64,000 bases of DNA from Coptis chinensis (GCA_015680905.1 CM027385.1:79939501-80003500); one strand, 5' to 3'; positions 12,583-23,792 are shown, counted from the first letter of the stretch. Numbers and translations: made by a program. Notes: a model not told the origin generated them from the sequence alone.

Positions 12583-15119
12583 TTACGCCTCCTTTCGTGA
12601 ACTTCGCGAATCGAACCGGGCAAGCAAGGAATTGGAAGGAGATGCAAGTTGATCTCTCAATAGCTCAAGCTCTGCGTTAGCTTTGCTTAGTGATTCTCCC
12701 AACTCCCTATTTATCAACTGAGAGTCTATCAACTCTAGTTCTGTCAACACGGCACTTTTGTTAACTTCGGTTAGCTCGGATTTTAAAGGGTCCAGTTCTT
12801 TTTGTAAAACCGTGGCTTTATCCTCATAATACATCTTCTGATTCTTCAACGTTGCAAACTCGCCATTCAAACGGTTTCGATCAGCTTGACATGCCTCACG
12901 ACAGCCGTCAAAGTGGGAAGCTCGTTCGGCTAAGTTGTTTTTTACTTTAAGAACTTCTTGATGCTCAAGTTTGGTGAATTCAAGGTCTCTTTCAAGATTC
13001 TTGTTCTTCTCTCCTCGGTCTTTCTAAGATCTCTCCGAACGGCTCGACCGCCTTCAATCTCATCGGCTAGTCTTTCATTCTTCCTCTTGCTTATATCATA
13101 ATCACCTTCTAATCTTTTAATCTTTTGGTTGGATATGAGGAGTTGCTTCGTCAAGTCACTTTTCTCTCTTGTGAATTTATCCACGCATCCCGATTCTTAC
13201 GCAATGCAGCATAAGTGGTGGACGATCCATGCTAGCCTGCAGTGCGGAAGAATTACAATTTATGTATCGAGCTAGTGTATATAAACAAAAAGACAACCGA
13301 AACGATGTAAGGAATTGAAGTACAAAATGGTTACCTTCAACATATGTCGACACATTCGCTCCGTGCCCGCCAAGGCTGGCAAGTACTCTTTTATGTTTTG
13401 CTTTCTCTTTGGGAAGCCTCATAGATTCAACCAATCCCAAAGCAACTCCAGTGGTCCTTCAACATCTTGGTCAAGAATCAAGGGATTCTCCTCGTAATCC
13501 AAGCACTCTGAACCGGAACAAATGGGTTTGGAGTAAGTTTAGAGTTCAAAATGTCGATTTAGTCTTTTTCCTTAAGCTTAATGTCCTCATCTTGGGAAAT
13601 TGAGAAGGAGATTTCCTTTTATTCGACTCAATGGATGGAACACGGTTATTGTCGGATACAATCTTGGTAGAGTAGGTTTGTTCCACATTTTCGAGGTTCA
13701 TTATCAATTCGGATCGGATTGCATGAAGTCCACATTTTCAATATCACCAAAGGGACCTCGACATTACTATCTACCCCCATAGTGTCACCACCCACTTCAA
13801 CATTTGACTTATTTGTATCATAAACGTAAAGTTGAAGGTTCGGTGTTTCCACCGTACTTTGATTCCCCGAGGATTGACAAAGACTCTAGACTTTCAGTTC
13901 TAATGGGATTTTCATCTTCATCGAGAATGATAGCGTTGGAAGCTTGCCCAATTCCTTGTTCGGTATGTTTTTTTATAGCCTTACTCACCTTCGGCTTTAC
14001 TCACCTTCAAGAAACCCTCGACAACCTCGGGAGGAGGTTTATTTGATTTGCTCGGAGCTCCCTTTTTATGATAGAATTTGACTTGGAAATAAGACCAAGG
14101 ACCTTCTTTGCCATAAAGGCCTCCCTCGGGGTACGGTTGTAGCAGTTTCGGTTCCCACCCATATACCCAACTCCGGCTCCAAAGCTTGCAACTCCATTGG
14201 TGACATAGTCGATACTCGAGATTAATAATGGTCCGAACTATGGACGCAGTATGCTTTTCTCCGAGTTTGGGAGTGCAATAAGGGATATCACAAAGATCTC
14301 GCTCCATAGTAGTTAGAGAGGGGGGTCCCACGTCCACTCTCTCCTTTGACAAAGAAAAGCCGGACCGGATCCTCTTTCGATTATTATCAAAGGTGACATC
14401 ACCCCATTCACCACCAGTTACACGGATAGCATATTTACGCCAGTAGTCATCGTTGTTTTACCTTCATGATAATATGACGCGCTCAACTCCCCGGGTTTAG
14501 CGTAAAGAGTGCAGTCTCCATTATTTAGGATCATCAGTTTATAGAAGTATGATATCACTCCGCAAGTCACCAATATATTGTGCTTTCGTCCCAATATGTG
14601 CATGTATGTGACATTGCGAACAAACCAAGGCATTACTCTGTTGATCGAGACTTGAAGTACTCAAGGGCATCCGCCATAAACGGCGGCAAGGGGAGTTTGA
14701 GTCCAAATTTTCAGCCATCCAAGGAATATCAAGGAATTTTCATCGGTTCCAAGGTCGGCAAATTCATGGATATTCAATGTTGATTTCTTTTGAATTGCAA
14801 ATGTGTTACGGATCTTTTCCAACCAAATATCACCGAATGGGATAATATTCCAATCAAAAGTGGGGATTTTAGTTTTCGGGCGCGGGGTCGAAAGAGAAAC
14901 AGCCGTAATTGCTTTATAACCTGAACTGCTATAGCAATTGAACTCAAACGGGCATTGCCCAAGATCAATCCAAACTGCCTTGCTATTTAAAGGACCTCGG
15001 GTTGATGGGTGAGACATTGAAAGTAAAACTTTAGACAGAAAAACATGGTCGTTGGCACCCAAAACTTCAAGTTCTTCTACACAAACCTTAGCACACTTTG
15101 GACTCAATCTCTCAATCAA
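12583..15119 (-). pseudogene. Tat element antisense additional ORF remnants
   Basis: Opposite to gag-pol, the minus strand holds a series of open stretches. Reading from 15119: a segment with IPTFDWNIIPFGDIWLEKI, a segment with GPWSYFQVKFYHKKGAP (about 14070), then two strongly charged, heptad-like stretches (12942-13184 with KIKRLEGDYDISKRKNERL; 12583-12870 with LQKELDPLKSELTEVNKS) that look like coiled coil. Antisense additional ORFs between integrase and 3' LTR are known in Tat elements, some encoding plant-mobile-domain or coiled-coil proteins. Function here is inferred only from position and composition. The region is decayed. Confidence 0.6.
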
Positions 15120-16754
15120 TCAAAGAAAGTACAGTTTCAACACCTTGTGTCCGCAGTCTACTAATGGAGAAATTATCACGTAAAAGTTTAACTATAAATT
15201 TGAGGTGGTAATGGAGGCTCACAGGAGGTTTATATAATGTTCGAACTATAAAAGAGCTATACAAATAGAAAGAGAAAAGGAGTTCAGCCGAGGAAACGAA
15301 TTCTAGTTGAAAGAGAAAAGAAGTTCAAAGAAGGAAACGACTCCTTCCACAAGTATAAAGATTCTCCTTTATTCTCTCTTCAGATGACTTCCGGATGATT
15401 GGTGGGCTTCACATCTCCTGCTCAAGTATTCCCAACTCCGGATGAATGAGTGTGGTTCTGAAGTTATTGCAAGCTGTCGCCTGATGAGACGCAGTCGCGA
15501 TGAGACCCAACTCTCGCTTTAGCGCAATTCTTCACCGCTTGTCTAAGTTGATCTGTTGTAAGAGATTTGACCCACCGTATGATACCGCTCATCACCCCAG
15601 AAGATGTTATGGCCTCGAACGGCAATGTCATGTTGTTGGGCAAACTTAACCATTGCATCGTAAAACAATAGTCATCCTTGCCACGGGTATTTTCAGATCG
15701 CACTCATTTCATCTCATTTTCAAAGACGGTCACGGTGAATCTGAGGTAAACCAGTTCTGATATGCTTGGTTGGTCAAGATATCCTTAGTTATGGCTGATC
15801 CAAAGGGGAAACTTGCTGAGTTTTGTCTGATTGCGACCTTTGCTCCAGCAAGAATTTTACCTTGAGAGTCGACAGCTTGGATTTTGGTGTGATCTCTGGA
15901 GGTAAACCAGTTCTGATATGCTTGAGAGTCGACAGCTTAGTTATGGTGTGATCTCCATTGCTCCTTGGTGAACGGCTGTAACGAGACATTATCTGCCCAT
16001 ATCTCCACACGAGTGTTGTTGCTCTCAAAGTAAAGTTCAGCAGGACCTGAGGAATCAACCGTAAGGCCCCCTTTAAGCATAGACCAGCAGCCTGACTCGG
16101 AGAAAACTGTACTGCAAGAAGAAAATTGGCGAGAATTCAAGGCTGGGCAAAACTTAAAGGATGAAGGAAGAAGTTAACGGGGTATCCTTTTGTTATATTT
16201 GTTAAACAGCTCAATTTCGCAAGGCCCAGCTCAAGTTTCGCAAGGCCCAGTTCGGGTTTCACTTCCAGCCCGGTTGACAAGTTCTGATTCCGTTATGGGC
16301 TTATGGGATGTGAGCCCAAGTTCAGGGGTCCATGTCCGGACCTAAAGAAAAAAAAAAAAAAAAAAAAGAGGTTACAGCTCCGGGTCACATGTCTGGACCT
16401 AAAAAGAGTTACACTTACGGGTTATATAATATGAACGCGTCTCAACCTAAAAGAGTTTCATGTCCAACAATTCAAGTTTCGCAAGGCTCGGGTTCCAAAG
16501 TTGCACTTGCAGGAGTTCAAGTCCGGTCATCACAAGGCATTGTATGTCCGATTTCACCAAGTTCCTAATGTTCAAATCCGATCATCACAAGGCATGGTAG
16601 GACCGGTTTTCACCGTGTTCGCCTAATATACAAGGTTCGGGGCATGGTCATGGCAGGTCCGAATTTACGTTCCTTGCACTAAAGTAATGCGAGAAATTTT
16701 GCCGATACATTTTACCCGCCTTTTTCCTTAAGGGGTTTGATTCACAACCCATGA
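15120..16754 (+). other. Tat element 3' non-coding tail
   Basis: No convincing coding. It has a local duplication near 15740-15940 (AGGTAAACCAGTTCTGATAT appears twice, each near GAGAGTCGACAGCTT) and repeated CGCAAGGCCCAG and AAGTCCGGTCATCACAAGGC motifs between 16210 and 16610. An A-rich run lies at about 16347-16367. Confidence 0.6.
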
Positions 16755-16771
16755 ATAAAAAAAGGGGCATC
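16755..16771 (+). other. Polypurine tract of Tat element
   Basis: ATAAAAAAAGGGGCATC lies directly before the right LTR, the expected position for the plus-strand primer. Confidence 0.75.
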
Positions 16772-17735
16772 CGTGTGTGCATATTTTAGCAAATAGATAT
16801 GTAGCACGTGGTAGCATCTTCAGTAAAGCTTCGGATATGGTCTTGGTGTGGGTAGAAAGTACCGTAACACACTTCAAGTCCAATCGCCTTACTTCCTAGA
16901 TTCGAAGTGAAATAAGAAGAGGAGGTTCGAATTGGTTGGAATAGGCTCGAGAACTAGAGGTTCGTGAACCGGTTGGAGTAGTAGGCTCGAGAACTGAGGT
17001 TCGGTGTGTGCATATTTTAGCAAATAGATATGTAGCACGTGGTAGCATCTTCGAAGGCTCGGATATGGTCTTGGTGTGGGTAGAAAGTACCGTAACACAC
17101 TTCAAGTCCAATCGCCTTACTTCCTAGATTCGAAGTGAAATAAGAAGAGGAGGTTCGAATTGGTTGGAATAGGCTCGGAGAACTAGAGGTTCGAACCGGT
17201 TGGAGTAGTAGGCTCGAGAACTGGAGGTTCGGATCTAGTTCGAAGTTGTAGGCTCGAGAACCAACTCCCCGACTAGGAACTCCAAATCAAACTACTAAGT
17301 TTGAAACTCCAACTCCCAATCCAACCTAAAACATGTTTTTCTCATTGTTGTTTAAGTCAATAAAGGAGACCTATTTGACTTGGGAAACATGGGGCTTCTA
17401 GAAGAGTCAAGATGAGACTTAACAAGAGACAGTCTCCTAGTTAAACACTAATTGGGAAACCTCATCTATTCATCAAGATGATACTTAACAAGAGACGGTC
17501 TCCTAGTTAAACACTAATTGGGAAACCTCATCTATTCTTATAAATAGAATAGTTGAACTACGCTTTGAGTTTGATTCCTATACACAGGATACGTAGGCAA
17601 CCATTAAAGAACGTGGTTCAACTCATCATCTTCTAAATCTCTTCTTCTTCTTGATTCAATACTTCAATACTTCTAGTTGTTCTTTGATCATCAACAAAAT
17701 ATTTGTGTTTCTTGATTAGGAAAAATCATCACACA
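16772..17735 (+). repeat. 3' LTR of Tat element
   Basis: Matches the left LTR along its length, including the internal tandem duplication (blocks at 16773 and 17004, period 231 bp), and ends CATCACACA before the ATATG target duplicate. It is about 50 bp shorter, mostly because many CGGA motifs of the left LTR appear here as CGA. Confidence 0.9.
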
Positions 17736-18009
17736 ATATGGATTCATGAACCTTGAAAATTGTTCTTTGAGAATGCTTAATTCATGGGTCCATTCGACTA
17801 TACAAACAACAAAGCTGGTAAGGAATCCCCTATGTGGCTTCAATTACTTCACAACATTAACCTGAGCCTAAGTATTTAAAGTAGAAAAATGAAGATTTTA
17901 AAGAATGCAATATTAGGTGACGCACACGGATGGAAAAGTATGGTGAGAGTGATATAATACAGCAGTAAAGAAACTGAGAAGGTTTGGGGCAATAAGAGAT
18001 GGTACCTAC

Positions 18010-18610
18010 GTTTTCCTAACCCATGTAAGAAGTCAATTAATCCAAATCTACCAAAGAAATTTTCCAAATGCAAGCAACCTCTCCCCATGGTCTCCAACAA
18101 GAAGCTCATAGTCAAACAAAGACCCTTTCATCTAGTATTTGCAGTTTATAGAATTTCATAAAAAAATGAATGTAAGCATCCATACTCATGGATAGGGCCT
18201 GAATAAGGAGGTACCTTATCTAGCAAAGGCATGCTTTCTTTCTCGCACCTTGTGGGTGTGAGAGAAGAAAGTGTAAAGCCCTCTCTGAAGAATCATCTAT
18301 AACCGCCCGAAAAGAAAAAAATTACGTAGTGATCTGTTGATAGTAAGTAGAAGGGCAAATGAATTGAAGTATGCACCTTTGGGTGTTTGATGCCCAAAAT
18401 AAGACCGCATTCTGATAGATCATGTGATAAATGATAGCCAATATCCTCATAAAGAGTGTCGTGATGGATGCGCTTAGTGGATGGCTGGACGATTATGCGT
18501 GTGACACCAGTTTTACCCCTTCCTCCGTGTAGAAGGCGCGCACAGTGTGAAGGGGTGAGAGGAGCTCTTCTTTCCCACTTGTTTCTCGACTCACAAAGGA
18601 TTCCAAACAT
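18010..18610 (-). pseudogene. LKR/SDH: LKR/SDH pseudogene, exons 1-3
   Basis: LKR/SDH is the bifunctional lysine-ketoglutarate reductase/saccharopine dehydrogenase of lysine breakdown. Exon 1 (18610-18377, 78 codons) is open and clear: WERRAPLTPSHCARLLHGG, IVQPSTKRIHHD, LSECGLILGIKHPK, then a GTGCAT donor. Exon 2 (about 18296-18215, acceptor TTATAG) matches the MILPERAY...FFSHTHK...MPLLDK region, but only by changing frame several times. Exon 3 (about 18140-18010) matches DYELLVGDHGERLLAFGKF and GRFGLIDFLHGLGKR with two frame changes, and its acceptor lacks a clean AG. Introns are retained, so this is a DNA-level copy, not a retrocopy. The gene continues at 4073 across the Tat insertion. The family protein is over 1000 residues; only the N-terminal quarter is present. 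Confidence 0.85.
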
Positions 18611-18757
18611 AAATAATTAGATAATTAGATAATAAATAAGGATAGATAATTAGATGAATGGAATGAATCACATATATATAGATAGAGATAGATAATAAGA
18701 AGAGAAGAAGAAGAAGAATGTAAGAATCTCACCGGATGATTGGGAACAGAGAAGACG

Positions 18758-18960
18758 ATAACGGTTATTTTTTTTTAATTGGGAAACCGCGAAACGGTGT
18801 ATCTGTTTTACGAAGACGTTGAGTTTTATAGTCGGGAGGATGCTTTAACTTACCAATTTAGGAGAATACGTGAACTAATACGTAATAACTAATTTACCCT
18901 TCGAATGTGAACTTTAGAAAATTTTGTGGGTGAAACTTTTGAGTACCCTTGTGATTTAAA
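18758..18960 (+). repeat. Direct repeat copy 2 (with 3007-3215)
   Basis: Same sequence as 3007-3215 with scattered differences. It lies about 150 bp upstream of the LKR/SDH pseudogene start, in its promoter position. Confidence 0.6.
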
Positions 18961-19649
18961 AGTTTGGGTTAAAACCAAGGATACCGGAACTAATAAACGG
19001 CGGCTAGTTTTCCCATTATATATAAGATATATATACAGCCCCGCTCTTTTAAACGGACGCCTTTTACGGACTTTTACTTAAAAACCAAAATTTCAAAGTA
19101 AGAAATATACACTCATATAGGGTTTTCTCGTGACTCGCTCCTTCTCTTTCTTTCCAAAGTCCAAACTTACCTGTGACTATTTCCCTCCCTCCTGCTATTC
19201 TCTTTCTCTCTCTCATGGGGAATAGTGTTGGTTCTTCACATCAGGAATAATTCTTTTGATTCAATCTCATGTTCTTGTTTGAGCATTACTTTGTTGAGGA
19301 ACTAATGATTGCTAGGTGGAATCCAGAGCAATCTCACGAGGAATATATAGTAGTAGATATATGAACCGAGTAAGGATTTTGAAGAAAGTTCTATTACATT
19401 TTATTTTCTAGTCAATGAGAAAATTTTCAATGGAGGATCTGAATGTTAGAGTATTTCACTGGTCATTCTGGAAGCATAATTCCTGTTGCGTTATTTTTAT
19501 TTGAGAAGCAATAAGTATCTGCTTCTTCTATCCGTCTTTCTATTGATTTTAGATATATGTTAACTAATGAGTTATGAGTTATCCACTTTTATTTGTATTA
19601 TTGAGGGTTCCTCTTTGACATTCACTGTTTTTTTTTGGGTCGGGAAGTC

Positions 19650-20290
19650 TTCTTATGTTTATTCATCGTGTCCAAAGCTTTCCTCATTTCAATAACTTTT
19701 CAACGCGTCAGAATCTCTCCCTGGCTTCCTCATCTTTAAAGATGGTAGGTGTGGCTTGCTCACGGGTCATGTTGAACTTCTTAAAGTGAGCAGGTTGATC
19801 TACTCAACTGAGCGTGTTTTGGTTGTGCCATTATCGATATCACGACCAATGAAGATACATAACAGTATGAGTTGAGTTTAGAGGAAGCTTTATACTCGTT
19901 TCAGTCTTTGAAGTTCCTTAAAATTAAATGGAAAGAGAAGTGTTTCAAGAACAGTGATAAACTATGGGAATTGATGAGGTAAATGAGGAAACAGTTTTCA
20001 ATTTTCTACAAGGCCTATTCTCATACCTGAACAAAAATTTGGGTTGTGAGATCAGGAATTCAGTAGAGTGTGGATCATCCTTCTCTGGTTCATTCTGAAT
20101 ATGCTGTGATTGTATCAGAAGGCAATGGTAATAAAGACACACGCTTGCTCGCTTGGCCTGACATGCCGCAGTTCTCCTTTAAGGTGGTGTTGCCAAAGCA
20201 TTGTTACTTCTTCACATTGAGAAGCATAGTTATGATGCAGTCTCCTCTTCATGTTTAGAGCAGTACACAGTTGAAAAACAAACTGTTACC
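19650..20290 (+). other. Gene-like fragment of unknown origin inside the transposon
   Basis: Plus-strand stretches around 19740-19880 read GRCGLLTGHVELLKVSRLIY and VVPLSISRPMKIHNS, and around 20070-20200 read HPSLVHSEYAVIVSEGNGNK and DTRLLAWPDMPQFSFKVV. Composition is protein-like, but frames change between stretches and I recognise no family. This may be a captured host-gene fragment. A short motif near 19320 (GGAATCCAGAGCAAT, then CACGAGGA) recurs near 20300. Confidence 0.3.
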
Positions 20291-20567
20291 AGATGAAATC
20301 CAGAGCAATGTCGCGAGGAAAGAAGGTAGTTAATAATGCATATGAACGAGAAATGTAGCACCCATTTGGTTGCATATGTATCATATTAATCATGTGTTTG
20401 ATTGGAATTATCTGTATACTTCAGTTGTACTTTTTGCTTTTTCAGTGGCACCAAATAAGAAAGCATTGCGTGATACTATTTTCAGTACTGAATTCAATAC
20501 TTTGAGTTACATCCAACAGGTCAGAAACTAGAAATAACCAATACAGGTTAACTAATAAATTTGTCAG

Positions 20568-22263
20568 ATAGAGAGAGAGAGAGATATATGCAGAAGAGGG
20601 AGCAGAGCAATAGGAAGCGGGTCAGCATCAGCAATAGGAGCAGAGCAATAGCAATAGGCGGAGTAGGAAGCGGGTCAGCATCAGCACCTCCAGGGAAAAG
20701 AGGACGTCCAATAGGAAGTGGTAACCTGAATAATGCATCAGGTGGTTCTGGTTCGGGAGCAGATGCAATAGCTCCAGCTAGTCTGTTACTTGGTCCTTCA
20801 CTTCAAATTCATAACTCCTTATCTGATCAAAATAACAAAAGAATTGTTCTTGCACTTCAGAGTGGACTGAAAAGTGAGTTGACATGGGCATTGAACACAC
20901 TCACATTGCTTTCTTTCAAAGAGAAAGAAGAAGTGAGAAGAGATGCTATCCCTCTTGCTAAAATACCTGGTTTGCTGGTTGCAGTTCTTCAAATTGTAGA
21001 TGATTGGCGTGACATAGCTCTTCCAAACGAGCTTAAAAGAACTCCTAGGGTGAGATTGTTAGGTGCAAACTCTGTTGTTTCTGGGTTCAGAAGTGAATAC
21101 GAGGCATTAGATAAGGATGAAGCGCATCTTCACCATGGCTTAGGACCATCCGCATCTAGTACCGCGAGCGTAGGACGTAAAAACTCAATAAATCATCATC
21201 CCTCTGAATGGTGGTTCGATGAAGATGGCTTGTTTAATCTAGATGAAAAAGGCCGAGCAGAAAAGCAGCAGTGTGCTGTTGCTGCTTCAAATATCATTCG
21301 TAACTTCTCTTTTATGCCAGAAAATGAAATTATTATGGCTCGGCATCGGCATTGCTTAGAAACCGTGTTCCAATGCATAAAAGATCATTCCACTGAGGGT
21401 GAGGAGCTTGTAACAAATGCTCTTGAGACAATTGTGAATTTAGCACCACTGCTGGACCTCAGGATCTTCAGCTCTTCCAAGCTGTCATATATCAAATTAA
21501 ACGAGAAACGTGCAGTCCAAGCTATCATGGGGATTCCAGGATCCTCTGTCAAGGCCTGGCACTGTGCAGCTGCTGAATTGCTTGGTCGCTTAATAATAAA
21601 TCCTGACAATGAACCATTTCTATTGCTTTTGCGCCACAGATATATAAGCGCTTAGTTGATCTCTTGAGTCTACCAGCAATAGATACGCAAGCCGCAGCTA
21701 TTGGAGCACTTTATAACCTTTCAGAAGTCAGTATGGATTGCAGGCTGAAGCTTGCAAGTGAGCGATGGGCAGTCGACCGGCTTCTGAAAGTGATTAAGGC
21801 TCCTCATCCTGTACCTGAAGTCTGCAGGGAAGCAGCAATGATACTGGAGAGCCTGGTCTCAGAGCCACAAACTAGAGCTCTTCTTCTAGCTTTTGAAAAT
21901 GCCTTTGCAGAGATCCTCTCTCCCGATGGAAAATATTCAGACAACTTTGCCAGGATTTTATATGAATTGACATCTAGACCTAACAACAAAGTGGGTGCGG
22001 CTCATGGCATTTGGGGTGTAGGCGTCTGATTTAGATTGTTCTAGAGGGCAACTATCACTCTTGCATGTAAAATATTGAAAAAGGTATTTATAGCAGTTGT
22101 ACCTTTGTTTCAACATGTTATCCTTTTGTAGCCAATATATTCTGTTTGATCAACATTTGTTTTTCGTTATAAACTCTACTCTATACTACTTGATACATGA
22201 TGGTTTAAGACTGGCTCTCACTCTACTCTCACTCTTTTGTGTTGTTGTTTAAAAAAAAAAAAA
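20568..22263 (+). pseudogene. LFR: Processed pseudogene of LFR (ARM-repeat, SWI/SNF-associated)
   Basis: LFR (Leaf and Flower Related) is an ARM-repeat nuclear protein linked to plant SWI/SNF chromatin remodelling. The copy starts MQKRE at 20588 as in the family, has APPGKRGRPIGSG, then LALQSGLKSELTWALNTLTL, the acidic EWWFDEDGLFNLDEKGR stretch, IRNFSFMPENEIIMARHRHC and, after a shift, DCRLKLASERWAVDRLLKV. It is intronless, ends in a 13-A run (22251-22263), and is flanked by AAATTTGTCAG at 20557-20567 and 22265-22275. These are the marks of LINE-type retroposition. One base is missing in the NPDNEPF...PQIYKRL region (about 21625), so the first frame stops at 21655 and the rest (to 22029) continues in another frame. 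The N-terminus has an internal duplication (about 20600-20690). Confidence 0.92.
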
Positions 22264-22878
22264 CAAATTTGTCAGAGGCACAACCAATAGAATAGGGAAA
22301 GGACTGCCATTTGCTACCAGATACGAAATTACACCATATGCTCATTTTCACGTTCATTTCAACACAGAATCTTTCTTATACTCTTGTATTCCATTCATCA
22401 ATAGACCAGCAAAACCACAATTCTTGTTTGGCACAAAATAAGGAAGAAGCATAGCTTAATACTAATCAATACTCATTAAACATAAACCTTTGAATTACAT
22501 CCAACAAGTCGGAAAATAGAACAATTGCAAATACAGGTTATCTAGAAAAATGCATTCTCATGTTAATCAGAGATACAAAGAACAAATACACCCAACAGAT
22601 TAGGGAAAAGAATACCATTAATATCGGTTAAGCTCAATGACTCAAGAAGCAGGCAGCCTGAGAAGATCTTAGTGGCATCCTTAGGGAAAGAGTCATCGCG
22701 ATAATACTGAGAGAGAATAGGAGAGAGAGTGAGAGTCGCAATAATATTGAGAGAGAATAAGAGAGAGAGACTAGGAGGAGGTTTGGGGTTTTAAAACCCT
22801 TCGTGAGTATATATCGTTTTCGATATTTCAGTGTTTAAGTTGAGTCCGTTTACAGACGTCCGCTTAAGAGCGGGGCTG

Positions 22879-23792
22879 ATATACAGCCCCGCATATATAT
22901 ATATATATATACTCCTAGTAAAACTTATACAGTTATACTACACATAAGGCTGCTATTTGAAGCTCCATCCCACTTCCCTCACCTTATATAGTAGGACGAT
23001 GTGAAGTTGCGCGGCAGGACGAGAAACACAATTGAAGCATCAACTAGGTTGGATCATAACACATTTATCTCCAAATGTTCAAGAGAGCCTAATGGTTAGC
23101 TTTCATTATACTTGAAATACAAATATCTGCTGTATTACAATTCAGTCTAGAGAGATAATTAGCAGAATTTGTCAATCACTTATAACATCTTCTATACGGT
23201 TAGAATTTCAAGCCTAATGACAGACAGCCAACAGGGAAAAGAAGCTTGTTATACATTTTCAAACCAAAGGCCAATTAGTCAACAGAGCCTATCTTCATAT
23301 CTTGTCTACACAGTTCCCTTTTGTAGTTTTGCTGCATCAGTTGATTGTGGTATTTTTGTTGCTTCTTCGCCTCGCCCTAAAATGGATGATGGGCACTTAT
23401 TGCAACATGAGCAGGAAGAACAAGTAACTGACCAAAGTCAATCCCCTCACTACATCTTGGTCCCTTTCGGGGGGAAAACAATGGGGAGATAGCCACTGCA
23501 GAGGGCAGACACAGTCAAAAGTTCTCATAATCCTCAAACCATTATCTCACTGGGAAACTCACTGTAGAAACCTGGAAAAAAAGAAAGCTATCGGAATCCC
23601 TAACATGAAAACCTATCAGGTCATCTCTAGTTTAAGACAATGCACTACTTTGAATTTCTCTTTTGCTCTGAAAATAATAATATTAATAATAAAAATCAAC
23701 AAATTGTTTTAAGTGAATCATGTGCGAAGTAGAGGGAAAAATTAAGGAAATATATAACTTAATTAAGCATCTAAACTTGAGATGAGTATACT
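22879..23792. other. Intergenic; CTPA-like gene 3' flank
   Basis: Starts with a short AT microsatellite (22893-22911). The rest is the downstream flank and probable 3' UTR of the protease gene. A plus-strand open frame at 23169-23492 has no recognisable similarity and lies antisense to that flank, so I do not call it a gene. Confidence 0.5.

Larger units (their letters stand above)
4283..17735 (+). mobile_element. Ty3/gypsy Tat-lineage LTR retrotransposon
   Basis: A 13.45-kb element with two LTRs (4283-5295 and about 16772-17735), a primer-binding site beginning TGGCGCC two bases after the left LTR, a purine-rich tract before the right LTR, and ATATG duplicated exactly at 4278-4282 and 17736-17740. 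Coding remnants run gag, protease, reverse transcriptase, RNase H, integrase on the plus strand (about 5447-11333). An antisense coding region follows between integrase and the 3' LTR, a layout known in the Tat lineage. Protease-region similarity (ILGRSWLH, STYHQ, GDQQ) also points to Tat. The coding part is broken in well over ten places. By eye the LTRs differ little by substitution, so the insertion looks fairly young. Confidence 0.92.
19036..22878. mobile_element. Non-autonomous DNA transposon, ~100-bp inverted ends
   Basis: The left end, starting CAGCCCCGCTCTT at 19036, is the inverted complement of the right end, which finishes AAGAGCGGGGCTG at 22878. Similarity continues inward about 100 bp (CGGAC, AACTTAAA, ATATATACTCA, GGGTTTT blocks). 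Both sides are followed by ATATA, a possible 5-bp target duplication but in AT-rich DNA, so weak. I see no transposase. Long inverted ends suggest a Mutator-like or related family, unproven. The interior carries the LFR retrocopy (20557-22275) and other gene-like fragments. Confidence 0.75.

Noticed and set aside
12583-15119. Envelope-like gene in the Tat element
   Set aside because: It is on the strand opposite to gag-pol, ends in coiled coil, and I see no convincing signal peptide or membrane anchor; it fits a Tat antisense additional ORF better.
23169-23492. 107-codon plus-strand frame as a gene
   Set aside because: No recognisable similarity, antisense to the 3' flank of the protease gene, no supporting structure.
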